The notes beneath the pieces were generated by a model, which was not told the origin of the DNA, did not search any database, and saw only the letters and a list, made by a program, of their open reading frames with translations. Below, one piece after another: positions 23,603 through 36,104 of a DNA stretch of 64,000 nt (position 1 is the stretch's first letter; every line of letters starts with the position of its first letter). The translations under genes and the position numbers were made by a program. Source of the DNA: Ovis canadensis (taxonomy: Eukaryota > Chordata > Mammalia > Artiodactyla > Bovidae); NCBI RefSeq assembly GCF_042477335.2, contig NC_091251.1:87001501-87065500 (forward strand). The letters run 5' to 3'.

Positions 23603-24202
23603 ATTGTGGAAAGCACATGGTTGAAGTAAGGAGAAGAATCTCAGAGTATTCTTCAATGGCACTGATTTACAAACTATGATGTCAGTCCATATGCAGAGGA
23701 AAGAGGTGAGTTTAGGCCTTGAAAGAAACCCATTAATCCTTGATGTTAATATAGAGTGTTGAAGTTTACAGAGAACATTCACACACAGTAATTTCTCTTT
23801 CTGCTTCAGATAAGATCATTTCCATTTACCTATCTTCAAGTTCACCATCATTCCTGTTAACCCATATTTTATCTCAGATATAGTTTCAGGACTAAAATTT
23901 TCATCTCATGTTTTCTAAGTTTCTATTTCTCTGCTGAGATTTCCAGTTTATTCACATATTATGACCTTATTTTCCTTTACACCCTTCAGCAGTTACAGTA
24001 GTTGCTTTAAATCTTCTCAGCTAAATCCAACCTCTGGGTCATCTTGGGGTCAATCTCCATTAGGATGATAGTTTCCTATTTCTTCATGTGTCTCATGATT
24101 TTGGATAAAATCTTAGACACTGTCATTACTAAAGACTCTAGGTACTATAATATTCTTCCAAACAGCACCAATGTTTTTTTGTTTTGTTTTTGCAAATTAG
24201 CT

Positions 24203-24478
24203 GCTGCTGTTGCTGCTAAGTTGCTTCAGTTGTGTCCGACTCCGTGCGACCCCATAGACGGCAGCCCACCAGGCTCCCCCGTCCCTGGGATTCTCCAGGC
24301 AAGAACACTGGAGTGGGTTGCCATGTCCTTCTCCAATGCATGAAAGTGAATAGTGAAAGTGAAGTCGCTCAGTTGTGTCCAACTAGTAGCTACCCCATGG
24401 ACTGCAGCGTACCAGGCTCCTCTGTCCATGGGATTTTCCAGGCAAGAGTACTGGAGTGGGGTGCCATTGCCTTCTCCG
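24203..24478 (-). repeat. Bov-A2 dimeric SINE
   Basis: Reverse dimeric Bov-A2 with a GCTGCTGTTGCTGC-type tail at its left. Perfect 11-bp target-site duplication (GCAAATTAGCT) at 24192-24202 and 24479-24489. Confidence 0.95.
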
Positions 24479-24689
24479 GCAAATTAGCTAGGCTGAACTT
24501 AAACTCCCAAGTTCTGCCTCCACTATGGTTTGGGGTTTTTTTGTGTTTTAGGTGTGCTGTTTGGAGGCTGCTCAACACACATATACATTTCAGGGTTGGC
24601 AAGAGATTTCAGCTGAATTTATACACAGTATTTGGGGGTCCCCTCAACAACCTTTCTAGGATTTTCCTCCCTACTTTCTACCTATGTGG

Positions 24690-24780
24690 TCACTCTGAAC
24701 TCTCGTGGAATCTTCCAAGACCAGGGATTGAACTTGTGTCCCCTATACTGGGTAAATGGATTCTCATCCACTGTGAAGGG
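24690..24780 (-). repeat. Old tRNA-derived SINE piece
   Basis: Reverse tRNA-like B-box region (GGAATCTTCCAAGACCAGGG; ATTGAACTTGTGTCCCCTAT). Strongly diverged; CHR or Bov-tA relative. Confidence 0.45.
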
Positions 24781-25004
24781 TGGCACTTATATTTTGCAAT
24801 CTTCTTTAATACCTGGCTTTAAGAACTATAGCTGCATTCTTTTCTTTGCCTTTTCAATCAATCTATTGCCACATGATGTTTTGGTTCAAATGTATTAAGA
24901 GAAATTGCCTTGGCAAAAGCAAGATAATTATAAACCCACTGAAAGAAATTCAGGAAACTTCAAGGTGTCCGTGGACCACACTTTGAGAACCTCTCTCCTA
25001 CACT

Positions 25005-25170
25005 ATCTTTTTTTGATCCTATGAGGTACTAAAGCAGATCCTGTATTATTTCCATTTTCAGGTTAAGAAACCATAAGCTCAGAGAAGGCAGGAAAGGTAC
25101 CCAAAATCAGATAACTACCTGTTAAATGGTACTGACAGAACTTCACGTCTGACCTCAAACTCAGTACCTT
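25005..25170 (-). repeat. MIR fragment
   Basis: Reverse MIR: TATTTCCATTTTCAGGTTAA, GAAACCATAAGCTCAGAGAA, then ACTACCTGTTAAATGGTACT. Confidence 0.6.
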
Positions 25171-25305
25171 TTCTTCAAAATCCCCATCTAGAACTATCAA
25201 CATATATACTGACGGCAGATTTTGCAAATATATTGAATCAAATAAAGGGATAAATGTTTCAAGTTTATAAAATGAAATAAACTCAAATCTGTTAAATAAA
25301 AAGTC

Positions 25306-25328
25306 ATATATATATATATATATATATA
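25306..25328. repeat. (AT)n microsatellite
   Basis: About eleven uninterrupted AT repeats. Confidence 0.9.
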
Positions 25329-26418
25329 AAAGTTCATTCAAACTTGTTTGCATTATAGACATTTCATGTTTTAAGACAGCACAACCAGACTTTACCTCAT
25401 GTTAATAGAACCAAAACATCACATAGTTAATTCAGGACGTTTTCTAATACAACTTACTTTACAAATTATTAGAGAGGCTTTTAATATAGCCTTTGTTCAT
25501 CATTTTTTGTCTACTCATTTGATTTTCTTTAGTATGTGGAATAGTCAAAATTTCCTATGTGTACAGAAACATCTTAGAAGTTACATGTGAGAAATTTTCA
25601 TGGAGATTTAAAATGTGAGAGAGGTTGCAATAAAATAACTTACCGTTATATTTTCAAATGCTATAGCCAAATGTAATGGTGCTAGATCTTAAAACGGTTT
25701 ATCTGTTATCAAAGCGATATTAATAATAATAGCACTGACATTTAAGAGACTACAAAAAATTGTTTACTTACTAGACTAATAACTCTGGATTAGCTCAATC
25801 TAAGTAAGCTAGAACAGTTTCAATGTTAACTTGATATCCAACATCTTTAAATTTACTTTAAAAAATATTTTATAATAGACAGACTAGACTCTTAGATCTG
25901 GACTCTCAGACCTATGACAGCCAGAATAATGCCCTACAATGTGCAATTTTTCATTCTGGCAGGCTATAAGACTCTTCAGTAAAAGAATAAACAAAAGGAG
26001 TAAGACATCCATTTCTCTGGAAAACACTTATTTTCTTTGTGGTTTCCACCACTGTAACTTTATTATTAATTATTAAGACATGGAGACAGGAAAGTTGGCC
26101 TAGGAATGTGTACAGTTTTTTTGAGATACTTACTCATGGTTATAAATACAAAGGTAAAAGCACAAATATCCAAAGTGCTACTTACTAAGATTTTATACAA
26201 TGATTTTAACTTTTTAATTTACCTTCACATGATTGTGGCAGTGTAATGTTTTATAACCAAGAGAAAGAATGTTTGCAGAAATCATTTTACCCCAGAATAG
26301 TGGCTCTAACTGCATTGTAAAACCTTCTATGCAGAGCTGTACTGATGTCTGAGTCCTACTCCAGATTAACCCAAACAGAACTGCTGAGGGTGAGGCACAG
26401 AGCCTTTTTTAACCTCCT
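25329..26418. other. Intronic sequence, nothing recognised
   Basis: AT-rich ZBTB25 intron; no exon, RNA gene or named repeat seen. Confidence 0.4.
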
Positions 26419-26429
26419 CAGGTGACTCC

Positions 26430-26552
26430 TGGAGAAGGTAACAGCAGCCCACTCCAGTATCTCTTGCCTGGAGAACTTCATGGACAGGGGAGCCTGGCAG
26501 GCTATCGCCCGTGGGGTAACAAAGAGCTGGACACGACTGAGCGACTAACATA
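26430..26552 (+). repeat. Bov-A SINE monomer
   Basis: Forward Bov-A unit (GGAGAAGGTAACAGCAGCCC to CGACTGAGCGACTAACATA) between near-identical flanks CAGGTGACTC (26419-26428) and CAGGTGATTC (26553-26562), read as its target-site duplication. Confidence 0.9.
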
Positions 26553-27789
26553 CAGGTGATTCTAATATAATGCCTCAATTAAGAACCACTGCATTAGAAG
26601 AACAAGGGACCCAGGAAATCCAAGAGACTGTTTCACACACTAAAATTACAGAGAAAAGCTATTTCACAAGAAGGGCTTAAAATGTGGGAATTATACGAAT
26701 TACATTAAATGAACCAAAATCAACCACTGTAATTCTAATTTTAACTGTAAACTAAAAGTTTGCCAGATCAAGAAACAGAAATATTCCCAAAGTAGTATGG
26801 GTCTTGGGGGCAGATGAAGAACACACATTTTCAAACTTCTTTTTCAAAAGTACTTAGGAAAAAGAGGTATATTTACTCTCTCAGACACTATTATATCTAT
26901 TTTTATAATATCTGAAAATGACATGGAAATTGAAGATCTGAAAATTCTTGTGTGAGGTAAACCCTGCAGTAATTCTAGGCATCTGCTAATGAAATTATCT
27001 CTGAAAATGTAAGAGAAGAGGGTAAGGAGCAGACGTGGTAGATGGTACAGGAAGAGCAGTTAAGCTCTAGAAACCTTTAACGGAACAGGGGAAACGTTAG
27101 TTTGGGGCCTGCTGCCTGTTGGTAGACACAGCCAGCCTGCTACATCTCTACTCTCATCTAACCAACACGTGGGATGCCTGCTAAAGCCGCAATGCCAGGC
27201 AAACATGAAAGCTAACACCGGTGAGTGCAAATTGCTACTGGATCTTAAAAATATCAGAACCCTGTAAAGGAAAAGTTTCCTCTTAGTCCACTAAAAAAAA
27301 TTAAGTCTGCATTTCTGGAAGAAAAAGCAAACCACTGACAGGGCTGGAGAAAACTGGAAAACAACAACGCTGGTACAGACCTGGAACACAGTACAAACAA
27401 GAATGATTATAACTTCTGAATATAGGCGAACCAATGCTTCCTTTGCCACGCAATGTCCCACACACACATTATCCACATGCGTTAATGAAACCCTTTGCTT
27501 AAAGTGCCTAGGATTTCTCAGGAGGAATTAAAGAGCCATTGTATGATTGACTTGTAACCAGGGAAATAATGAATTGAAAAATATTCAAAAATAACACTAA
27601 AAACACTTTTTCTCCAGGTAAGATTAAGAAAGAAAAAAAAAATTCCTGCTAGAAAAGGAAAGCAGATGTGTTAATAAATTCAACCAATAATCCTGAAACT
27701 GTTTGCTTCAAACACTTTCTTTCCTCTTCCTCCACTCTCCCTAAGCAAGCTCAAGCAGCAATATCTTTTCTAGCCTAGAGGAAATATTG

Positions 27790-28015
27790 TTACAGTTATT
27801 AATGGCTATTATTATAGAGTAAATAGTATGTGTAAGGCCTTGTGCTAAATGCTCTATGTACACTATCTCTTTTAATCCTCACCATGACTATATGTATTAT
27901 TTTTATTTCCACTTTACAGATAAGAAAAAACCTAGGCTTAGGACATACGACAAGCAAATAGTACAAAGTGGGATCAAAAGCTATATTTGATTCCACAGCC
28001 TGTGCTGGTAACTAT
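27790..28015 (-). repeat. MIR SINE
   Basis: Reverse MIR: GCTAAATGCTCTATGTACAC, TCTTTTAATCCTCACCATGA, CACTTTACAGATAAGAAAAA, then GATTCCACAGCCTGTGCT. Confidence 0.75.
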
Positions 28016-28564
28016 AAACTGGAACAGTATTTTTCTTAGCATTCTTCTCTCAAGAGACTGAAGTTCACATGCAATTTGGAATAAATAAGCAGAAAGGGGG
28101 CACAGGAAGTGGTGTAGAAGTACTTTATAATTTATCAAGATAAGAGCACCTGCACAGCTTTTTAAGACAAGGAAAAAACCTGCAATAATATAAAACCCCC
28201 AACTCTTTTCTGGCCTTTATTACTAAAATGTACAAGTTTTTCTTTAACAAGATGGTCAAGCACCATCTACGGACCATAGTAAATAAATCACTTTGGTTCA
28301 GTGTTGGGGAGGGCATTATGCAACACTTCCCAGCACAGCCCTGACCAGGATAATTTATGGCCAAGGCACTTGGGCCCCTCCTCCCCAGCTAGACAGCCTG
28401 GCTCCTCCGCACTCCCCTCAGGAGATAGGGTGGAAGCGCACAGCTCTACTTTCTAAGGCGTAGAGGGCAGCTGAAAGTCCTGCTCAGCCTCTCTGGGCAA
28501 CCACAGGCGCCAATAAATCAGCCACAGGCGATTCACTCATCCCCTTCCTGGCTTGAAGTGGTAG

Positions 28565-28725
28565 CAAGATCTAATGCAAAAGAGCACTGACCAAACTTGG
28601 GAGATAAGTGATTTAGCCTTGAGTTCTACTGCAAATGACAGCATCACTGAAGCCAGGTAAATCTTTCTGAGCCGGTTTCCTTGCTTGTAAGATGGGAGAC
28701 AATACTATCTCCATTTTGGTAAATA
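28565..28725 (+). repeat. MIR fragment
   Basis: Forward MIR-like: AAAAGAGCACTGACCAAACT, GAGCCGGTTTCCTTGCTTGT, AAGATGGGAGACAATACTAT. Confidence 0.6.
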
Positions 28726-29389
28726 TTCATAATTCATCTATGAAAGAGCAACGGGCCACTGCAGGTTGCTATTGGGCTGTTTACTCAATAAACCAGGACC
28801 AAATCCATCTCTGCTGCCTCCAAATAAGACATTCAGAGCTGCGCTGGGAGAAAAAGTGTAGCAAGTTATGTGCGGTCCCCTCCTGTCATCTTGCTAATTA
28901 TCCCTGTGATGTTCTATTGGTTCCTGAAAACCTCCCAGCCATCAGAAGTCACCTATTCTGCTTCCTATCCCATCAGTGTTTTGTTCCCTATTAAGAGAGC
29001 TGACGTCTGATAATGGATTAATAGTTCACTCTTAATTAAAGCATATTCAGATTGCCAAAGTGATCTCTGGTGCCTTTACCCAAAGAAGCAACTAATGCTG
29101 CACATCTTGGTTATTCTTGCAGAAAACAGAGCTGAATGTTTTTGTGTGGGGGAGGGGGACGAGCTTTGAGCTCAAAGTGTATTAATAGGCAATCTATTCC
29201 ACCTAGCAATAGTGCCAACCACATTCCTTAAGAGGCCAGAGTTATCACACTAGCCAAGTCTGATTTCTCAATAACCGGAATCAAGTACAATCACCTCTAG
29301 CAGATAAGTCTCTACAATGAGTGGGTTAAACTGGCATCGCACTCCTGGTGTGGTGAGCCCTGGAGTCTAGTTATTGAAGAGGTATGGGA

Positions 29390-29500
29390 CTCCGATCAAG
29401 CTAGTCTTTTGGCCTGGTGTCCTCACCTGTAAAATGAGAGGGATGAACTGCATTTTCTATTAGGCCCCTTTCGGCTTTAAGACTTGTGATTCTAAGGTGT
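29390..29500 (+). repeat. MIR-family 3' fragment
   Basis: GTGTCCTCACCTGTAAAATG, AGAGGGATGAACTG, then TTTCGGCTTTAAGACTTGTGA, a typical MIR-type end. Confidence 0.5.
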
Positions 29501-30281
29501 ACTTTACATACTTCACAAAATCCTGTGAGAATAACAGCTTTGCCAAAGAGGAGTCTCAAAAGAATGCATGCCACTGGGGGGAACCGGGCGTTAATTTATG
29601 AAACATGTTAGCTGCTGTCAATTTCCAGGTACGGCGCTAGGCACTGCCTAAGCAATTTGACAACAGCTTGATTTCTCCAAATAAAGAGTGCTAAAGAGGG
29701 CAGCGATAGATGGAGCAGGCTTTAAAAAGTAAAACTGATTTAGAATGAGATTAACATAATCTGAAAAAAGAATTATGGAGATGAGGGGGAATTCCGGCCC
29801 TAGAGAAGGGGTAATCACAAACGGGGCTGTGGAGGGGAGACGGAGGACAGTGCCTGCAGCATTCCGCCAGTGGCACCTGGAGACCCGCCCACTGGCGAGA
29901 GGGGTCCGGGGCGCAGCAGCCTGGGGAATGCCGCAGGCCCGTGGGGGCTTCCCGCGCCGGGTCGCCCCGAGCCCCCCAGGCGGAAGGTCTCCGTCCCTTT
30001 GAAGCGCCCCGGAGCCCAGTCCCGGCCTGCGTCGGGCCTGGCGGCCACATGGTGTGAACAGAGAAAGGCCGCTCTGGACATTCTCCGCCCAGCTTTCACT
30101 GACGGTTGCCATTTTCCTCCAGTACCCTGATTGACATCTCAAACGGACCAGAAACACCCATCTCCCCAGCTACTTGCATCTGTCCCGCGACCGGCGCAGC
30201 TGCAGGCCGCCGCCCTAGGCGGATCGCGGCGGGAGGGACTGAGCCCGGGGCAGCCCATAGGGGCCGGGCCGCGTCGCTTAC

Positions 30282-30450
30282 CCAGAGGCCGCCGCGGCAG
30301 GCAGGCGGCCGACTTCTCCGTGCGGGAGGGGCGCCTCCCGCGCCGCGTACGTCACGCGGCAGCGCCGGCTCACGCACCCCGCGGCCCGCTCTCGCGCGGC
30401 TTCCCGCGCCAGCTGCCCGGCGAAGGGCCCCACGTGACCGCGCCCCTCGT
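30282..30450 (-). other. ZBTB25: Candidate noncoding first exon of ZBTB25
   Basis: A good minus-strand donor (CTCTGG|GTAAGCG) sits at 30282/30281 in the CpG island, and the coding exon at 19245 has an acceptor immediately before its ATG, so a 5'UTR exon is needed upstream. The transcription start is a guess and 30450 marks only a plausible limit near the E-box. Confidence 0.5.
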
Positions 30451-30480
30451 AGCTGAGGAACCAGAGGCGCGGGGGCCGAA

Positions 30481-30508
30481 GTGTGCGTGCGTGCGTGCAT
30501 ACGTGCGC
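30481..30508. repeat. (GTGC)n-like microsatellite in the CpG island
   Basis: GTGTGCGTGCGTGCGTGCAT followed by ACGTGCGCGG; a short alternating purine/pyrimidine tract (Z-DNA type sequence) upstream of the ZBTB25 start. Confidence 0.75.
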
Positions 30509-31379
30509 GGCGTCCCGCCCGCTCGCCCGCCAGCTCAACTGGCTTGGCGGGGGTCGGCCCGCTCTCCGGGTGCCTTCGCCACGGTTGCTAGTCGTGACTT
30601 TGTAGGCGGAAGCGTGGAGACCAGCCTGAGCGTCACAGGCTCCCACACACACACAACCGCGTGACCCGGGGACTTTCCCCAGGGTGTGCAAAAACACAGG
30701 CACCACCTCATTTCAGAGATGGGGGCGGGAAAGGGTGCACCCGCGTCTTCGCGGGAAGAGGAGTGAGGGCGCGGGGCCAGGGAAGCTTAAGCCCCGGTAG
30801 CCTAGGAGGGGAGGCGGTCGGGCGGGGTGGGGCATGGCGGGGGAAGTGACTCAAGGCCAGAGGCGGACAGGCCCGCGGAAGGCAAGCGTGGGGGAGGTGC
30901 GGGGAATGGGCGACCCTGAACTGACTGGTAGCGCACGGGACGGGACGAGGGTTCCGGCGCCCCCCGAACGCTAGGAACGTACTGTGAGGGAGGGTCCCAG
31001 CTGCTGGGCCCTCTGGGGCCGGGCTCTGACATCTGGACGGAGTGGGAAAGCAGCAGCCTGCCCTTGGGGAGCCGGGAGGAGCCCAGTCCCATCCAGCTGT
31101 GCAAACAGGAGGAGGAGGAGGTCCCAAGCCTACCCTTGGGAAAGGGGCGAGAGGGGTGGTCAGGCCGCCACCGCGCCGGCCCCCGCGGTGCGGGTTGCGC
31201 CAGCCTCCTCGGAGCCCGACGCAGAAACTTGTTGCAACAAACAGGCGACCGCGGGTGCCCCTAGCAGCCAGCGGCGGAGTGGGTGGGCGGTCGAGAGGGA
31301 GGGGAAGGCTGGCGGACGCCGCAGCGAACTGGTGGGCAGACCCGGAGTCGCCGCGTAAGCGGGGCCGGCTCAGTGCGGT

Positions 31380-31585
31380 GCAGCAGGCGCGGCTGTGCGG
31401 CAGCGGAAGTCCTTTGTTGCAGCGCAGTCCCTGGCAGAGCCAGAGCCTCTCCGCGCAGCCCAGCCCGAGCGCCGCGCGCCGCCGCCACTGCAGCTCTCGG
31501 CCCCTTCGCCTCCGCCTGCCTTTCCCGCTGCCGATTTGCCTTAAACTCCCTAAAATCTCCGCAGCCCCCGTTCCTGCTGCGGCCG
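31380..31585 (+). other. ZBTB1: Candidate noncoding first exon of ZBTB1
   Basis: Ends with a near-consensus donor, GGCCG|GTGAGTATT, at 31585/31586. The only acceptor needed downstream is TTTTACATAG at 45241-45250, 18 nt before the ZBTB1 ATG. The 5' limit is uncertain; 31380 is chosen because an ETS-type CGGAAGT site lies nearby. Confidence 0.6.
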
Positions 31586-33719
31586 GTGAGTATTTGCCAG
31601 TTATGGGGCTATTTGCGCAACTTTGGCCCGGGCCGCAGGGCTGGGGGCGGCGGGCTCGGCGGAGTGCGGGACCGGAGCGGCGCCGACCCGTGCGGGGAGC
31701 CGGAGCGCCGCGGGCGCACGGCGAGGACCCGGTGACGGGTGACTGCCGGGCCGCCTGCTTGATCCCACCGCCCGCCAGCGCGCCCAGTCGGGGACGTGCG
31801 GCCTCCCTGGGTCGGAGGCGAAGCCCCCACGGAGACTAGTTCCCTAATTAGTTACCTTCTTTTCCCTTTCTTTCTCTGCCTTTATTTTTTTGAGGGGGGA
31901 GGGGAGGGGAGGTGTAGACGGGAGGCGGGAGGAGCCGGTTGATTGACGTGCCGAGAGCCCGCTTCTCTCAACTTACAGCCGCGGCTCCTTGGCGGGTGGG
32001 AGGGGAAGTGTCCCGGAGCCCGAGGCCGCAGACTTGGGCGCGCTCCGAGGGAGGAGGCGTAAGAGCCGTGCAAATTCTTGCCACGCTTTTTCCCACCCCC
32101 TCTTGCCGTCACACTCGCTTTTTTGTTCAGTAAAAAGTGGTAGGTCTCGGGTTTGGGGATTTTTAGTGGAAAGATGTTTCCTGGGAAGAAAGTGTTTTCC
32201 TTTCCAGTGGTGGGCGCTTACTAGAGTTCTGTTAGTGTTCGGTAAATATGTTGGATGTAGATCGGGAGCAGTTAACACTAAAATATGTAGGTTTGGGTCT
32301 GAGCTCAGCCACTCACCCCGTCTTCCTTCGTACCTAAGCAGCGCATCTGCGTGATCTGAAAGGCTGACATGACATTTTCCAAGCTGGGAGCGTCAGGGAG
32401 ATGTAGATGAAAGTCCTTGATGTTTTCTAGGGACAGTACGGCGTTTGTATGTAATAATATTCCTAAATCAAACTGGTAGGCACGCGCAGGTTCTTTACTG
32501 GCCTAAGTGTATTCCCATGCAATATGTATCACGTCAGGAAAACTATGCCAGGAACGAAATATTTCCCCTTTGACACTCAATCCCAAGATGTGGTCCCAGG
32601 CTCTTTGAGACTTGGAATCAGTCGTTTGAGCTCAAGTTCAAGGCACTCCAGAACAGAATTGGTGAGGGATGCCGTTCTCATGATAACTACTAAGCAATCA
32701 CGACATTTTCCTTTGAAATTAGGAAATTTTGTCATTGCAAATGGATATGATGAGATTTGGAATACAAAGCGATGAAGCTTGAATGATGGCTGGCCATCAG
32801 AACCTCAAAACTTTTGAGTCACTTGCTGGATATCTAATAAAGTCTCAGTAATAACTGAATGGATTTGGAAGAAGCTAGATGGGGCTTCCTTATCTTAAAC
32901 AGAAAAAACTGAACCATAGTGATGGTGAAATACTTTCCCAGAGATTGATAAAATGATGATAGTCTGCAAGTAGGACCCTCAATCAGCATCTTACATTCAT
33001 TTCAAAAGCAGGGTTCTCCATTACAACCAAATTTTCATGGTATAGAATAATAACTGCTCGAGTTAAGCAATCTTACCTGAAGCCTTTCTATTCTTCGTAC
33101 CCCATTATGGCCTAAATTGGAGGCAGAGGGGAGCCCTGATGCATCGTTGTCAGAGTAAAGAGAAACCATATTTAACCAGGACCCTAGCAGGGCAGAGCAG
33201 TCTCAGACACTTGCTCTTGACCTTGTGTTTGATTTCGTTTTAATGCAGCTAAATTTTTGTACTGTTTGCTCGTTCTCTTTTGCCAGGCTCTGGGGAAGAT
33301 ATAGTTCATGGAGCTTTTTAAGGGTATCTCTTTGTTGTTTGCAGAATAACCAGTCTAATGTGCAAGAGAAAAGAAGTGCCTGCTTTCAGGCCTCTCCTTC
33401 ATCCATGAGAAGTGCTAAGCCTTTGCAATTAAGCTCTGGTCCAAAGGGGAGAGAGAACCATTTGAGATAAAAATAGAGAAAATTTTCCATAAATTTTATT
33501 TTTAAGCTATAATCTGTCTTTCCTTTTGCCCCCCAAAATTGAGATACATTTGAAAAGAAAAAAAAATTTGCTTGAGAGGGCACTTTGGTCCCTGTAGGAG
33601 CTTGTCTCCTGACATTTTCTTGTGCTGTTATCTCTTACCGTAAAAATTGAAATTATTCTAATACTCTTTGGGGAACCAAATTAAAACTGGTTCATGTCTT
33701 TTTTTTTCCCCCTCAGAAT

Positions 33720-33860
33720 AGAAATGCTTTTTTTAAAATATAAAATTCATTTTCTTTATAAAAATTCAACCTATACCAAAGTACATAAAAAACAAAAATG
33801 AAAGTAATTTTGACTCCCACTCCTTAGAGATAATCACTGTTAACAGTCAATTCCTTGTGT
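33720..33860 (-). repeat. Old L1ME-type fragment
   Basis: ATAAAATTCATTTTCTTTAT...GAGATAATCACTGTTAACAG is typical of diverged L1M text. Edges approximate. Confidence 0.45.
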
Positions 33861-34989
33861 AAAATGAGAGAGGGCAACATTTGGTCATACTCTGCTGCTG
33901 TGTGTACCTCACCCTGGCTAGGGACAGCGGTGATGATTCATGGACTCATGAACTCATGCTCTCTGTTCACTATTCTGGTTGGTGAGAACTGGCGAGGTAG
34001 AGAAAAAGGGAAAGTTTTGCATTAGAGTGATTTAAAATTCTATGATTAAGTAACAAGACATGAGAGTTTAAATATAACAGGGCTGCTATTTTAGATTTGT
34101 CCTTATGAAGTACTTACTGTAGCTTAGCAGACTAGTTCTCACACTTTGAATGTTAATGTTGGTGTCAAGCCTTTGATGGGTTGATTTATACTGGCCAAAC
34201 TCATTAAAGCAAAACCAAACCCTGACATTTGTAAAGAGTTTCATAATTTATAGTTGGGGAGGAGTAGTTACACTTATCATTAAGACCACTGCCAAGATAC
34301 CACTGTGCTGATACAGGGTGAGAGGTCCCTCTGGATCTGTATTCAGAGGTAACATGCCAAACATCAAGGAAAGGAAACTAGAGGAAAGAAGAAGATTAAT
34401 GACTGTGGGTTTCAGATGTGGCCTAGAAGGAGACAGTACATATTTAAGTTATATTTCTAAGTATACTCATATTATGGCACATATAAGAAGTCTTAAAAGT
34501 ACAGAATCACTTATTTCTTAGCCTGGTATTTTCAAGAAGAGTAAGCTGTGAAGTAGCTGATATTCTGAAAACAAATTGCTGAAATAGTACATAGAAGTTA
34601 AATTACAATATTGGTTGATAGTGTTGAGGACATGAGGGTTTTTTTTTTCTTTTTCTGTGATTTGAATTTAAAATCACTTTCAAAATAAAATTGGAAAATT
34701 AAAATAATTAAATCTCCAACCAGATTTTCTGTTGTCTGTTTGAGATGTGATCATTTTTAGAGTAATTGAGCTCCATCCTCACTTTAAATCTTTTGTATTA
34801 GAGGAGGGCTTCCTTTGATGGGTAGTGGGAGTCAGCAGATGGAAGAGGAAATGGGGAGAGCAGGGCATTCTGCCTGTAGTATGGGGCTTTCTAAGAATGG
34901 GGTGACTCTGGGAGGCTTAGAATGTCCAAAGGGACACTTCAGTTAATAGTCATTGCCAGAAAGAGTGTTTTCTGGCTGAAAACACTGAA

Positions 34990-35135
34990 ACTTAGGGCTC
35001 TGAATCAAGAGTCAGAGTTTGAGTCCCATCTTATAAGATGAGCACTTGAGTATCAACCACTGAACCTGTTTCTTCATTCACAAAATGAGGATAGTAAAAA
35101 TACCTACCTCAGGGCTGTTGTAAAAATCAGTTGCA
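34990..35135 (+). repeat. MIR SINE fragment
   Basis: Forward MIR: GAATCAAGAGTCAGAGTTTG, CCTGTTTCTTCATTCACAAA, ATGAGGATAGTAAAAATACC, CTACCTCAGGGCTGTTGTAA. Confidence 0.75.
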
Positions 35136-35234
35136 TAACGGATGGGAAATCACATTGTAATTTTTGACTATTATATAAAAGTAGCCATAATTGAAATAAT
35201 GCAAAAAGTTCATAAGCAAAATAAAACTTGCCTT

Positions 35235-35385
35235 CTTCAATGCTTATTCATTCAAAAACTGATCAAATACCAACTAAATGTCAGGCAACTGTTAGAGGCT
35301 TGGGACACAGAGATGACTAAGATAGTGCCCTGATCTCAGGTAGCCTACAATGAAGCAGGGGAACCACATCATCATAATCCCTGCC
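35235..35385 (-). repeat. L2 3' end
   Basis: Reverse L2 end: TATTCATTCAAAAACTGATC, ATGTCAGGCAACTGTTAGAG, GCTTGGGACACAGAGATGAC. Confidence 0.6.
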
Positions 35386-35579
35386 ATTGAGTGTGGTGAT
35401 AGAGCATCCCAGTTTGAATGATACATTATTTGTATGAAAGCAGAAAGGTGTTTGCTTTGTTAGTTAGTTTGAGATGAGGGGAAATATTAAATAGACTTAA
35501 GACTTAAAAATGGAGTTAAGCTTCTTAGAATGAACATACCTTTTTTTTTCATTTAATTTTTTCAAAATTCTGGAGGCCA

Positions 35580-35915
35580 GGTGCTTTTTTTTTGTTTTTA
35601 ATGATTTAATTTATTTATTTTTGGCTGTGTTGGGTCTTCATTGCTGCAGGCTGTTTTCTAGCTGTGGCAAGCAGGGGCTACTGTAGAGTAGTGGTTTATG
35701 GGCTTCTCACTGGGATGGTTTCTCGTGTTGTGGAGCACAGGCTCTAGGACACTGGCTCAGTAGTTGCAGCTCCTGGGCTTTAGAGCACAGGCTCGATAGT
35801 TGTGGCACATGGTCTTAGTTGCTCTGCAGCATGTGGGATCTTCCCAGATCAGGGGTTGAAGCAGTCTCCTGCACTGGCAGGCGTATTCTTTACTACTGAG
35901 CCACCAGGGAAGCCT
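35580..35915 (-). repeat. Long CHR-type tRNA-derived SINE
   Basis: Reverse element whose tRNA part is at the right (GGTTGAAGCAGTCTCCTGCA; CTGAGCCACCAGGGAAGCC). Its body repeats GTAGTTGTGGC / GGGCTTTAGAGCACAGGCTC phrases, and its T-rich left end (GGCTGTGTTGGGTCTTCATT) is the reverse of the tail. Typical of the longer cetartiodactyl CHR SINEs. Confidence 0.8.
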
Positions 35916-36104
35916 CTGAACATATTTTTTATGATACTCTTTTTACTGGTTTCAAGGTGTGTGAAGTTTTCAGGATTTTGGTTAGAATTAAAAATTTAAC
36001 ACTTGGAGCTACACAGTTGAAAACAATACAATTTTAAAATATATGTGGACTTGCTGAAAGAAGGAAGCTGGATAGTCCCTCCCATCATCTTAGAGCTGCC
36101 TCAC

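Larger units (their letters stand above)
19253..30281 (-). other. ZBTB25: ZBTB25 intron 1 (inferred)
   Basis: Inferred from the acceptor just upstream of the ATG exon and a candidate donor at 30282/30281 (CTCTGG|GTAAGCG on the minus strand) in the CpG island. It holds MIR, L2-like, Bov-tA and Bov-A2 repeats listed separately, two microsatellites and one 23-bp tandem duplication. I found no further coding exon in it. Confidence 0.55.
29780..31850. promoter_or_regulatory. Large CpG island shared by ZBTB25 and ZBTB1
   Basis: About 2 kb of GC-rich, CpG-dense DNA between the inferred first exons of the two divergent genes. Visible motifs include a CRE-like TACGTCAC at 30348-30355, an E-box CACGTGAC at 30431, an ETS-type CGGAAG at 31404 and many GC boxes. 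No TATA box is near the inferred starts. Many long open frames on both strands are side effects of high GC and not genes. Confidence 0.85.

Noticed and set aside
24232..24822. 196-codon plus-strand frame
   Set aside because: Its first half is antisense Bov-A2 SINE, and the same peptide phrases recur in every Bov-A2 copy in the window; the rest has no similarity that I recognise.
31042..31839. Long open frame (265 codons) on the plus strand in the CpG island, and several others on both strands at 29.6-32.3 kb
   Set aside because: GC-rich sequence lacks stop codons by chance. The frames overlap each other on both strands, are Arg/Pro/Ala-rich and low-complexity, and one runs across the strong ZBTB1 donor at 31585.
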